DNA of 64,000 nt from Alistipes sp. CAG:435. Lineage in GTDB: Bacteria > Bacteroidota > Bacteroidia > Bacteroidales > UBA932. A model generated the notes under the pieces. That model was not told the origin of the DNA. It saw nothing but the letters and a program-made list of their open reading frames with translations, and did no database searches. Below are positions 52,016 through 60,691 of this stretch, in pieces. Location: NCBI GenBank assembly GCA_000433355.1, contig FR893109.1, positions 17,789 through 81,788 on the forward strand, read 5' to 3'. A program made the translations under genes and the position numbers. Position 1 is the first letter of the stretch. Each line of letters opens with the position of its first letter.

Positions 52016-52063
52016 CCGGCAGCAGATAGACGACCACCGCCAGACGACAGACGACAGACTGTT

Positions 52064-52098
52064 GACAATAGACAATAGACAATAGACAATAGACGATA
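52064..52098. repeat. 7-bp tandem repeat
   Basis: Four copies of GACAATA and a fifth, GACGATA, in a row, within a longer stretch of GACGACAG-like sequence. It sits beside the rearrangement junction. Confidence 0.85.
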
Positions 52099-52178
52099 GA
52101 AAATAAACGGTAGCCGACAAACTATGGCCGGTAGCTGACGTTTTTCCGCCACATAATTCCAATGACGACACCCCAAGG

Positions 52179-52250
52179 CAACTCCGCGGTCACGATTAGG
52201 CGGGTTTTCTCGCCCGCGGAGGTGCAAATGAGACTCCGCGGGCGGGATTC
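52179..52250. repeat. 72-bp palindromic direct repeat, copy A (downstream end of the seven-gene operon)
   Basis: Matches 60563-60634 at 67 of 72 positions in the same orientation. The core CCCGCGGAG pairs with CTCCGCGGG around a 12-nt loop, preceded by the conserved TCACGATTAGGCGG. It lies 17 bp outside the stop of the last operon gene. Confidence 0.92.
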
Positions 52251-52266
52251 AGCGAGTTTCCCTCTC

Positions 52267-53145
52267 CTAATCGAGAGAAACCACTTGCAGAGATGAGGAA
52301 TAGTTGGCCGGCAGATCCGAAACCAGAGCGTCGTCCATCATCATTCGATGCAATGCATGGAAATCAATCATATTTGAGGTGGCAAAGAAGAGGTAGGAAT
52401 ATTCATTATCCTGGTCGTGTGCGAATGGGTACTGAGAGAGTCTAAGGTACATCATGTCGGGGATGAAAATCTCGGCGGCGGATTCCAAAGGAGTGATGCT
52501 GAAGGAGATAGCCTTTGTCTTATGGTTCAGTCTCAATATGTTGAAATAGAGAAGGCTGTGGGTTCTGTTTGAGATCATGAAACAGAACTCGCCTTCATCA
52601 ACCATCTCCTTCTCTACCGTTATACTGTCCGAGGAGTGAATGGCACGGCCGGCGAACACGCTGTCCGCATATTGCCTCAAAACGGAATAGACGGTGTCGG
52701 TCATCGTCGGAATCCTTACCTGAGCGAAACCCTCATCTCCATTGTCACGGGTAGTGGCGCCCAATACTGAATATGTCGGGAGCGGCCTACGCTCTTTTGC
52801 CAACTCACTGGCCAACGAACTGTTAAGCCTTGCAGTGACATTTCTTGAAGCAGCCTCAGACTTCTCTATCAGAGCCTTCACATCAATAATTCCCTCTTCA
52901 TCGAATGTGAATATGCGGCTGGTCTCCTTGTCCAGAATCGACAATGAGCCTCCTTTCAAGACACGGCACACATCACTCGGATCCACGCTCATCCGTTTGG
53001 ACACACCAGACCAAGTCGAAGATTTTTCCTTACATACAGAGACATCACCTGAATATTTGAAAACAGAGTAACGGCTCTGGACCTTGCCTGGCTGCAAGGC
53101 CATCATAAAACACAATACCGCAATGATAATAGATGCAGTTCTCAT
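52267..53145 (-). CDS. Exported protein of unknown function (last gene of the seven-gene operon)
   Basis: A 292-residue protein with a signal peptide (IIIAVLCFMMALQPGKVQS). I do not recognise the family. The N-terminal YSVFKYSGDVSVCKEKSSTW with RVLKGGSLSILDK resembles a short beta domain as seen in FecR-like or SH3-like surface domains. The rest is mixed, with SLLYFNILRLNHKTKAISFS and an FMISNRTHS stretch. It overlaps the CHASE2 gene start by 4 bp (ATGA type), so the two are translationally coupled and probably act together, with this protein outside the inner membrane. Confidence 0.7.
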   Translation of the reverse strand: MRTASIIIAVLCFMMALQPGKVQSRYSVFKYSGDVSVCKEKSSTWSGVSKRMSVDPSDVCRVLKGGSLSILDKETSRIFTFDEEGIIDVKALIEKSEAASRNVTARLNSSLASELAKERRPLPTYSVLGATTRDNGDEGFAQVRIPTMTDTVYSVLRQYADSVFAGRAIHSSDSITVEKEMVDEGEFCFMISNRTHSLLYFNILRLNHKTKAISFSITPLESAAEIFIPDMMYLRLSQYPFAHDQDNEYSYLFFATSNMIDFHALHRMMMDDALVSDLPANYSSSLQVVSLD

Positions 53146-54314
53146 CTCTTTCTATTTTTATGAATATGGATTTTTACGGCTTTGAGCAATCCCAGCCAGA
53201 TGTCCATAGCGAGCATTCCCAGACCTAACATAAGCAATGTCGGGGCGAAATTCAGATAATCTCCACGATGGGCAAACACATTGCATCCCAAAACAAGGAA
53301 CGCGTACATTAAAGCAAGTTGCAGGAAACGCACAAAGCATCCCTCGAATGCGCAACGCTTCTTTATCACCAGCACCAAAAGAATGAATATGAATGACAAC
53401 GCGATCGCCATCACCCAGCTTATAGCCTCCGATGTCTCCTCAATATAACACGAATCAAGAATAGTCTGGAGTGCCCTTGCGTGGATCAGCAAACCCGCCA
53501 TACCCTCATCTATCGGAGTCAGGTGGAAGTCTGACTGATCGAATATATTGCCAATCAAAACCACCTTACCCTCAATACTTTGTCGCACCTCCTCCAAAGG
53601 AATATCTCCGTTTGACAATGCTTCCGCAGGAATGATCTCGAACTCCCAGGACGGATAATTGATCGTCTCCTTGCTCCGGCCTCTTGCCATCAAGGCTTCG
53701 AACTTCTCCGGAGCCGCCACTCTGGCCAATTCCGCAGAGAAACTTCTTATCGTGTCGTTGCCTACGATATATTCCGGCTCAAAATCCCTGATGACATTAC
53801 GCACCGAATTGGCGGAAAGGTTGACAACTCCTTTATGCTCAATGGAAATGTCATCATAAAAATATGATCCGAATATACTTGCGTGGCCATTAATCATCTG
53901 CAGACCGACCGGAAAGACAAGATTGGGGCACTGTGTCAAAGATGTGATCAACTCCGGATCCGTGGCCGCTGGATAATTGAAGAACACGTCAAGGCCAATC
54001 GCCGCCGGGTTAAGGTAGTCCACATAGTCCAGTGCCTCGGTGATGCCTTCACGGGAACAGCCGTCAATGCTGACAATGACAATGTCATCGCTCAACGTCC
54101 GTTTGGCACGCTGCTCCGCGACCGTGTTGTAAACATCCGTGAAGTCGAAATCCAATGTCTTCTCCATCGGGGCGAACGCCGAGATCGAAGTCAGGTCGTA
54201 TGCTATCCAATGCGACAGGCCGAACGCGATGGCCGTTATGACCAATGCGTTCAGCGGAAGGCGTAACCGTTTGAACAAATTGAATATTATTTGTTTAAAC
54301 CTACTCAGTCGCAT
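53142..54314 (-). CDS. CHASE2-domain membrane protein without an output domain
   Basis: A 390-residue inner-membrane protein: one N-terminal helix (LNALVITAIAFGLSHWIAY), an extracytoplasmic CHASE2 sensor domain (about 45-290; DDIVIVSIDGCSREGITEAL, NPAAIGLDVFFNYPAATDP, KVVLIGNIFDQSD, GLLIHARALQTIL), then three helices (about 298-317, 326-347, 353-376) and a short basic tail, HIHKNRKR. CHASE2 usually feeds a kinase, cyclase or phosphatase; here nothing follows the last helix. The signal must pass to another protein, or the module has a structural role. It is sixth in a seven-gene operon, coupled to the exported protein that follows. Confidence 0.85.
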   Translation of the reverse strand: MRLSRFKQIIFNLFKRLRLPLNALVITAIAFGLSHWIAYDLTSISAFAPMEKTLDFDFTDVYNTVAEQRAKRTLSDDIVIVSIDGCSREGITEALDYVDYLNPAAIGLDVFFNYPAATDPELITSLTQCPNLVFPVGLQMINGHASIFGSYFYDDISIEHKGVVNLSANSVRNVIRDFEPEYIVGNDTIRSFSAELARVAAPEKFEALMARGRSKETINYPSWEFEIIPAEALSNGDIPLEEVRQSIEGKVVLIGNIFDQSDFHLTPIDEGMAGLLIHARALQTILDSCYIEETSEAISWVMAIALSFIFILLVLVIKKRCAFEGCFVRFLQLALMYAFLVLGCNVFAHRGDYLNFAPTLLMLGLGMLAMDIWLGLLKAVKIHIHKNRKR

Positions 54315-54332
54315 CGGGATAAGAAACAGAGG

Positions 54333-55409
54333 TTAATCGTAAACAGGGACATTCTTGAAGGAAATCCTGTTACCCTCTAATTCCGGCCCCATATAAATGT
54401 ATACACCAATTAAGTACGTAATACTTTTGACATCGGAAGGAACATTACTTATCGTTATAGAGCCCTTACATTCAGGCCCTTCCGGAAAACTAGTGTTAAG
54501 AGGGTATGTACCGTTTGTCTCGCTATACTCACGAAATGCGACCTTGTACGATGAGATATATTCATTACCTTTATCATCATAAATGACTGTAGTCGGTGAC
54601 CCACTCCGAGGGGTGCTGATTCTAAACTGCCTCACATCTCCCAATCCGGTGTTCGTCAGAGTGTAGTTGAAGACAACCGATGATCCGGATCTTACGCAAC
54701 TGACAATTTTCGCATCAATCCGCCTGTCGCAAGATGTCACCGTTGCTGACGAATAATCGTTAACAGCATTCCGTTTTGCCGTAACCTTGACACGGAAGTC
54801 TTTGCGTCCCGCTCTGACAACTAAGTAACAAGTTTCCTCGTCCTTTTTCATCTTGTTTCTGTCAACGGTAAGTTTCAGGTATTCGACCTTACTCGTCTTT
54901 TCATAATCTGGGATGGTACCGTCATTCTTTTCCAATGCTACCCAAGTCGGATTTCCCTCCAATTCAGAATGATAGTCCAACGCAGCGTTATGCGCTTTCA
55001 ACGTCACAGCAAGGACATCCTTCCCACGACCGAAATCGAGACCTTCCCCTGGAGTAACTTCCGCATAGGAGTTCACACTCTCCCGTAAATAGAAGTCACA
55101 CACGAACTCCCGTCCTGGATTAATTGTGATTTGACGATAACGTCCAACATATCCATCAGCGTTCACTGTCACCTTATAGGTGCCTGGTTCCAGATTAACA
55201 AAACCATAATAGCCTTTGGAATCTGTCTTACAAGTAAGGTTAGCGGGGGACAATTCCACCTGAGCCCCGGAAATCTCACTTCTATAATCCAGGTCACTTA
55301 CATATCCCCAGATTTGTCCCGTCTGCTCGGTCTCGCCTTCAGTGGTGGCCGCTTCAAGACAGCCAGCCAACGAGGCCGCACATAATAGATAGAAGAATAC
55401 TTTTTTCAT
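54333..55409 (-). CDS. Lipoprotein with carboxypeptidase-like and BACON-like domains, short paralogue
   Basis: A 358-residue lipoprotein (lipobox SLAGC, Cys17). A carboxypeptidase-regulatory-like domain at about 30-108 (IWGYVSDLDYRSEISGAQVE, GYYGFVNLEPGTYKVTVNAD) is followed by a BACON-type Ig-like domain (about 113-210; NPTWVALEKNDGTIPDYEKT) and a C-terminal domain of about 140 residues beginning YSSATVTSCDRRIDAKIVSC. From about residue 120 to the end it is strongly similar to residues 325-559 of the lipoprotein at 56891-58570 (shared SGSSVVFNYTLTN, FPEGPECKGSIT, SFKNVPV). It is thus a duplicate lacking the inner BACON repeats. Confidence 0.8.
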   Translation of the reverse strand: MKKVFFYLLCAASLAGCLEAATTEGETEQTGQIWGYVSDLDYRSEISGAQVELSPANLTCKTDSKGYYGFVNLEPGTYKVTVNADGYVGRYRQITINPGREFVCDFYLRESVNSYAEVTPGEGLDFGRGKDVLAVTLKAHNAALDYHSELEGNPTWVALEKNDGTIPDYEKTSKVEYLKLTVDRNKMKKDEETCYLVVRAGRKDFRVKVTAKRNAVNDYSSATVTSCDRRIDAKIVSCVRSGSSVVFNYTLTNTGLGDVRQFRISTPRSGSPTTVIYDDKGNEYISSYKVAFREYSETNGTYPLNTSFPEGPECKGSITISNVPSDVKSITYLIGVYIYMGPELEGNRISFKNVPVYD

Positions 55410-55420
55410 TGTTAAAACAA

Positions 55421-56884
55421 TTATTGAATCTTGATTACTTCAACCTTTGACCTTTTATATTTAGAAGCCAAGTCTCCTATAGGCGCTCCAATATATGTCG
55501 GATCGCAAACCGTGTATTTAACTCCGTCAATGGCAATATGGTCACCCACCACGTCCGACTCAAACCTGACAGCAGTGGCAAGATGAAGAGGATAATGCAG
55601 CAATACTACATCCAGTCCCAAAAGGTCACGAACCAACACGGAATACAGAATGGCCCTGTCCTCACAATCACTATAACGATAGAAGAATGTCTCATCCGCA
55701 AAAAACGCTCTCTCCTTGCCAAATTGCTCAACGTCAGTCTTATACTTGAATGCCGTTTGGACAAAATCCAAAAGCATATTCGCCGCGGTCCGTTGATCCT
55801 TTCCCGCCAAGCGGCCACGCAATTCCGGATAAAGTTGCGTCTTCACATCCGAACTCAATGATGCCTCTGAATATATGTTCCACTCATTGCTGAGCGGATA
55901 GTCATCATAAAAACGAATAAGATTCTCATTGACTGAAAGACGGAATGATAATTCAGGATATCTCTTTGACACATAGTCTCTTGGCTCTGTAAGTTTTGGG
56001 GCAAGGATCTGTTCTCCGATGAGCCTCAAAGAGAACATCTGTTCCTTCGGTGTGACAAAGTCAGTCAATAACAACTGCTTGTCTGCAAGTGTCTTGTCCA
56101 TAACGTAATACTTGCGGCCTTGAACATTTAAATAAGTATGGTCATACATTACATTCTTGAAAGGCAGCAGAAGGGCAAGCGACTCCTCCGTCCTGGCCAT
56201 CCGCACCATATAACCGGACTGGGTCAGGATATAGACCTGCATCAACGTCGCCTCATTGCGCATATCCTCCGGGAAAAACGCCTTTGTCATCTCATCAAGA
56301 AAACGTATATAGCCCCAATCGCACAGATTCAAATCTTCACGCCAGCACAAGGCCTCATAGACAACCGGAAGATACTTTCCGGAAGACAATGTTTTCCAAG
56401 CATCTGAAATGCTTTTCTCATCAATTCCACGCAGTCTGAAAATCAAATCCTTCCTCAACGGAACGCCACATTCACACCCATAAAAATCAAAAGTGAAAGA
56501 AGGTGTCCTCACATATTCAGGAATATCTATAGGCGCGAACGGTTCCGGCCGAAGCCGTGGTTCCATATCATCGATAATTCCTTCAAATGGAATCAAGTCA
56601 TCGGAAGTGCCTGAATTTGGATCTTTCACATCCGGCATTGGTGGTTCCGGCAAGGTCGGAGCAGGGATTGCCGGATTCACTGTATGCTTCTCCCAAGGCT
56701 TGGCGATATAGTCAGCAAGGTCGGCGTTCACCTTATCGCGATATTCCTTGAACTTGTCCTGCTTCCGCTCCTTGTACTCGTTGAAATCTTTCATCATCCG
56801 CTTGCGGTATGCGTCAAACGACTGGGCGGAAAGTCCATTTGTTACAAGCAGCAAATAAACGAATAGAAGTATCCTGCAATACAT
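55421..56884 (-). CDS. Exported transglutaminase-fold protein
   Basis: A 487-residue protein with a signal peptide (ILLFVYLLLVTNGLSAQ), a charged coiled-coil segment (about 25-60; YRKRMMKDFNEYKERKQDKF), a Pro-rich linker (70-90) and a large unknown central region. The C-terminus is a transglutaminase/cysteine-protease fold: YRYSDCEDRAILYSVLV (Cys407), LLHYPLHLATAVRF (His434) and YTVCDPTYIGAPIG (Asp461) line up as the catalytic triad. It could cleave or crosslink peptides in the periplasm, possibly acting on an operon partner. The family as a whole is uncharacterised to my knowledge. It is 6 bp from the upstream gene. Confidence 0.78.
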   Translation of the reverse strand: MYCRILLFVYLLLVTNGLSAQSFDAYRKRMMKDFNEYKERKQDKFKEYRDKVNADLADYIAKPWEKHTVNPAIPAPTLPEPPMPDVKDPNSGTSDDLIPFEGIIDDMEPRLRPEPFAPIDIPEYVRTPSFTFDFYGCECGVPLRKDLIFRLRGIDEKSISDAWKTLSSGKYLPVVYEALCWREDLNLCDWGYIRFLDEMTKAFFPEDMRNEATLMQVYILTQSGYMVRMARTEESLALLLPFKNVMYDHTYLNVQGRKYYVMDKTLADKQLLLTDFVTPKEQMFSLRLIGEQILAPKLTEPRDYVSKRYPELSFRLSVNENLIRFYDDYPLSNEWNIYSEASLSSDVKTQLYPELRGRLAGKDQRTAANMLLDFVQTAFKYKTDVEQFGKERAFFADETFFYRYSDCEDRAILYSVLVRDLLGLDVVLLHYPLHLATAVRFESDVVGDHIAIDGVKYTVCDPTYIGAPIGDLASKYKRSKVEVIKIQ

Positions 56885-56890
56885 AATCGG

Positions 56891-58570
56891 TTATTTAAAT
56901 ACAGGCACGTTCTTGAAGGAAATCTTATCTCCATCCAACCTTACACCATTGTATACATATACCCCAATAGTATATGTAACACTTTTAACATCAGATGGAA
57001 CATTTTTGAGAGTTATGGAACCTTTACATTCCGGTCCCTCAGGGAATTTTGTCCCGAAGAAAGAACTCAGATTCCCATACTCGCTCTTCTGATCCCTGAA
57101 AGTCATATATGGGTATATATATTCATTTCCTTTATCATCAAAAATGGTTGTTGGGTGACTATTGTTTTGAGGATAACAAATCCTAAAATCGTTCACATCT
57201 CCCAACCCATTGTTTGTCAAAGTATAATTAAACACTACTGACGATCCAGACCATTTGCAGCTGACAATCTTAGCCACCACACGGCTGTCACAAGTAATCA
57301 CCGTAGCCGAAGAGTAATCCTCAACCTGCTCCCGGCTAATCTTCAAAGCCACACGCAGTACACTCTCCCCCGCCCTGACAATCAATGTGCTTGCCTCTTC
57401 ATTTGAAGTCATCTTCGTCCGGTCAACCGTCAATGTCAGAGTCCCAGTCTTGCCTGAAGTCTCGTAATCCTCCAACGTTCCCGAAGTCTTGTCCAATGAA
57501 ACCCAGGCTGGATTTCCCTCAAGTTCAGCGGTATAGGCGAACGAGCCATAATGAGCCTTAAGAGTCACTGTAGCCGAACCTTGTTCTTTTCCGAAATCAA
57601 TCGGTCCAGACGGTGAGACTTCCACGTAGGCCTTAGGCTTCTCGCTGTAGTCACAAGTAACGATCACTGGAATCACCTTGGAAGCCGCCTGCACATAGAT
57701 TGTCGCCGATGTCTTCTGCGTGATGCCGCTGCGGTCGATCGTCACAGTCACTTCCGCCGATTCGCCTTTGCTCAAAGAGCCGCTTGAAGGATGAACGGAA
57801 CTGATCCACTTCACCGAAGAGTAATCCTGGATTTTCCATTGAAGAGTCCCGTTGTAAGTCTCGTTGCACAATGTCATCTTGCGGATGGTTTCCACCGAGC
57901 CGAAGGAAAGATTCTCAGGAGTGATTGAGAATGAGAAATTTGTGCCGGCCTTGGCAGTTATGTCAACAGGGAACGACTCCCCGTCCGCGATGACTCTGAT
58001 TGTGGCCGCCTCATCCTTCTTGACTAGATTTCGGTTAAGCGTGACCACGACGGCGCTGGATTTCCCGACAGCTGTCTCACCCTTCAAAGGAGAAACAGTC
58101 ATCCAGTCCGGAGCATCCATTATCTGCCACTTCACCGTGCCGGCATTGCCGACATTCTGAATCGAGAATGAAAGCGAGGACTGCTCCGAGCCGAAGTCTA
58201 GAGAAGTGGACGAGAGTTTTATTCTGGCCTCCTTGACCTCTTTCTTAAGCGACACATCACACTGGACCGCCAAACCAGGAACAATCGTGACCTGACGGCT
58301 GTCTGTCACATAGCCATTGGAAGAAACCTGAACCTTGGCCTGCCCGGCATCCAGATCCTTGAACTCATAATGCCCGTCAACACCAGTCACAGTGGACAGA
58401 TTCCCCGGCGAAAGCACAACCTGAGCGTTCCTCAACGCTTCGCCAGTCTCTGAATCAGAAACAATTCCATAGACGCTTCCGAAGGTTGACACCTCATCCT
58501 CGGAACAGCCGGCAAAAAGCAAACCTCCTAATAAACAACTGAATATTGCGAATATATTCAAAGATTTCAT
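56891..58570 (-). CDS. Lipoprotein with carboxypeptidase-like domain and BACON repeats
   Basis: A 559-residue lipoprotein (lipobox LFAGC, Cys22). A carboxypeptidase-regulatory-like domain (about 31-110; VYGIVSDSETGEALRNAQVV) is followed by three BACON/Ig-like repeats (about 115-208, 212-308 and 315-412; for example WQIMDAPDWMTVSPLKGETA and NPAWVSLDKTSGTLEDYE). The C-terminal domain of about 140 residues (YSSATVITCDSRVVAKIVSC and onward) is shared with the paralogue at 54333-55409. BACON domains often bind glycans or mucin, but here they may simply act as spacers. The N-terminus gives a surface or periplasmic anchor. Confidence 0.82.
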   Translation of the reverse strand: MKSLNIFAIFSCLLGGLLFAGCSEDEVSTFGSVYGIVSDSETGEALRNAQVVLSPGNLSTVTGVDGHYEFKDLDAGQAKVQVSSNGYVTDSRQVTIVPGLAVQCDVSLKKEVKEARIKLSSTSLDFGSEQSSLSFSIQNVGNAGTVKWQIMDAPDWMTVSPLKGETAVGKSSAVVVTLNRNLVKKDEAATIRVIADGESFPVDITAKAGTNFSFSITPENLSFGSVETIRKMTLCNETYNGTLQWKIQDYSSVKWISSVHPSSGSLSKGESAEVTVTIDRSGITQKTSATIYVQAASKVIPVIVTCDYSEKPKAYVEVSPSGPIDFGKEQGSATVTLKAHYGSFAYTAELEGNPAWVSLDKTSGTLEDYETSGKTGTLTLTVDRTKMTSNEEASTLIVRAGESVLRVALKISREQVEDYSSATVITCDSRVVAKIVSCKWSGSSVVFNYTLTNNGLGDVNDFRICYPQNNSHPTTIFDDKGNEYIYPYMTFRDQKSEYGNLSSFFGTKFPEGPECKGSITLKNVPSDVKSVTYTIGVYVYNGVRLDGDKISFKNVPVFK

Positions 58571-58582
58571 TTATGAACAAAT

Positions 58583-59467
58583 TTAAAAATTGATTGATGC
58601 GGCGACCACCGGAGTTCCGTAAGGCGAGACACCTGGCATCACTGAATATTTTCCATTATTGATCAAAAGTCGTCTCGCCCCTGGAGCCGCTGCGGCATCG
58701 ATGAGGTTGTAGGCGTACAATGCGGCCACAGCCCCGATACAGACATTCCGAGCCGTGGCAAAATGATCCCGCTTGGTGGAATAACTCTTCATCAAAGACA
58801 CATCGTGCGTCCCGGAAATCTTCTTCACATAATCACTCCTCTGATTATCAAAGAATATGATCCCACCGGCCAATGCGGCGCATCCGCCAAGAATCAGTCC
58901 ACCTTTCAGGTTCGCCCCTTTGTGGAATTGTCCCCAGCCAGGAACAATAGCCGAACGCCACAGTCCGCTGACACCATAACGGTTTGTGACTCCAATAGCC
59001 GAGAAATCAGCCTGTTGACCTTTCCGTTCGACGGCATAGACGGCACGGTAGTCCAGAACGTTGACGCCTTCCCTTTGCGACGAGACCCAATATTCATCAA
59101 TACGTCTGGAATGGATCGGCTCTGAGATTCCATCCGAACGCAACTCAAAGGTATAACTGTCAGTGCCCTCGCCGCGAACTCCAGCAGACGAAGAATATAT
59201 TTGCTGTGACTTGTCAACGTAGATCTCCTTAACCGAGATATTGTCAGTCCTTTCCACATTGGCAGACAGCTGTTTCAACGCGGATGTGCGGGCTCCGTCA
59301 AGCGAGGTCGCCATATCGGAGCTGACCTCAACGAAATAGAATGTTGAATATTCAGTACGCGGAACGTTTCCGACCCAGCGTGGTTTTGCCGTGCGCCAGC
59401 CCTGTGCGTCAGCAAGCGAAACCGAACAAAGCAGCGCAAGGCAAAGAATCAAGATCCTGCGGCGCAT
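58583..59467 (-). CDS. Exported protein with LPP20-like and DUF5683-like parts
   Basis: A 294-residue protein with signal peptide LILCLALLCSVSLADAQG. Residues 35-150 (YFVEVSSDMATSLDGARTSA with LKQLSANVERTDNISVKEIY) resemble the LPP20 fold of small exported lipoproteins. The second half has GLWRSAIVPGWGQFHKGANL and a membrane segment GLILGGCAALAGGIIFF, then a second hydrophobic stretch (ARNVCIGAVAALYAYNLIDA), the layout of DUF5683-like proteins. It starts 1 bp after the stop of the gene before it, so the two are read together. The LPP20 assignment is tentative. Confidence 0.65.
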   Translation of the reverse strand: MRRRILILCLALLCSVSLADAQGWRTAKPRWVGNVPRTEYSTFYFVEVSSDMATSLDGARTSALKQLSANVERTDNISVKEIYVDKSQQIYSSSAGVRGEGTDSYTFELRSDGISEPIHSRRIDEYWVSSQREGVNVLDYRAVYAVERKGQQADFSAIGVTNRYGVSGLWRSAIVPGWGQFHKGANLKGGLILGGCAALAGGIIFFDNQRSDYVKKISGTHDVSLMKSYSTKRDHFATARNVCIGAVAALYAYNLIDAAAAPGARRLLINNGKYSVMPGVSPYGTPVVAASINF

Positions 59468-59468
59468 A

Positions 59469-60074
59469 TCAGTTCTCCTTCAGCTTACCGTAAACGATGT
59501 CCTTGAACTCATCGTGACGGGATTCAATCTTAGCCCTGTCCTCGTCCGAGATACGATCCTTGACTTTCTGCTCGATCTGCTTCACAAGAGCGTCTTTGTC
59601 ACCACCGTATTCAACGCAGACATACACTGTATATTGATTGTTCTTTCCATAATATCTGGAAGTCTTGATAACGTGCATATCACGTATAACTTGCTGAGAA
59701 ATCAACGCTGCCAGATCATTGGATTCACCAGAGTGATCCGATACCGAACGACCAGTATTGTCATCGCCAGCATATTGCCCCAAGGATATTCCCAGATCTT
59801 CAGTGGCGGAGAGCACCGCCTTCTCTATCTTGCGGGCATACATAGCGTTAGCCTGCAACTCGGCGATGTTCCTGGCTGTCATCTCTTTGAAATGCGTTCC
59901 TTTTCCATAAGCTCTAGTATAAGGAGACTGCATACAAAGATCAACGCAAGGATCATTTGCTAAGGCTACTCCATCCGGATTCTCGATTGAAACTTTCTTA
60001 GACGCTCCACAGGCAGTCATAAGGCACAGAACGGCAGCCGACAATGCCGCCAAAACAAAATGGATTTTTCTCAT
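59469..60074 (-). CDS. LPP20-like lipoprotein (first gene of the seven-gene operon)
   Basis: A 201-residue lipoprotein with a lipobox (CLMTACG, Cys22). The mature part has YTRAYGKGTHFKEMTARNIA with ELQANAMYARKIEKAVLSAT, matching the LPP20/FlgT-N style alpha-beta fold, and ends in a charged helix (RISDEDRAKIESRHDEFKDI). It probably forms a periplasmic or outer-membrane partner for the following gene, whose N-terminal part has the same kind of fold. No clear -7 box was found upstream; the 5' region holds a long imperfect inverted repeat instead. Confidence 0.72.
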   Translation of the reverse strand: MRKIHFVLAALSAAVLCLMTACGASKKVSIENPDGVALANDPCVDLCMQSPYTRAYGKGTHFKEMTARNIAELQANAMYARKIEKAVLSATEDLGISLGQYAGDDNTGRSVSDHSGESNDLAALISQQVIRDMHVIKTSRYYGKNNQYTVYVCVEYGGDKDALVKQIEQKVKDRISDEDRAKIESRHDEFKDIVYGKLKEN

Positions 60075-60691
60075 AATGACTAGTGTTTTGTTAATTAAAC
60101 ATCAATAATATCAGTCCCGACAGGTTGGTTTTCAACAATCTATTTACCCAGACTCCGAAGATGTGGCAAAGTGGTCAAAAAGAAAGTGTGGAGCCTTTTC
60201 GTTTATCTCAAAAGAGGTTCTGACAAAACCCAAAAGCAAATAAACCGAAACAATCCCCACACCTGTATCGTTGAGTGTGGAGAACACGCAAACGAATACA
60301 GATGAACGGTGCTGTCGTTTATCCTTGCTTTTGATTGAAACTGTCAGATTTCTTTTGAAGGATAGTGCGAAAACACTTTCATCAATATGTCTGTTCCAGG
60401 CACCACTGCCTAAAACGTTGCTAAGATAAGAATATTTTCGGAAATAACATCACCTAACGTGATTGCTCGTCTAAAAATAGTCAGAGATTAGTAGCTGCGG
60501 GAAAAAGGTAACTAGTGATTAATAATTACGACGAAGATTCTGTTGTCAAGCACCCGCCACCACAACTCCTCAGTCACGATTAGGCGGCTTTTCTCGCCCG
60601 CGGAGGCGCAAATGTGACTCCGCGGGCGGGATTCGGAAGGAATCGCGCTCGCGGAGGGACTTTTGACTTTTTCTAAAAAAGACTCGGGCGG
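60075..60691. other. 617-bp gene-free region upstream of the seven-gene operon
   Basis: No credible ORF. It holds an imperfect inverted repeat around 60221-60352 and the second copy of the 72-bp palindromic repeat (60563-60634). The operon promoter must lie here, but no good TAnnTTTG box was seen in the first 150 bp. Confidence 0.6.
60563..60634. repeat. 72-bp palindromic direct repeat, copy B (upstream end of the seven-gene operon)
   Basis: Pairs with 52179-52250 (67 of 72 identical, same orientation). It carries the same CCCGCGGAG/CTCCGCGGG hairpin. It lies between the operon and pyrF. Confidence 0.92.
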
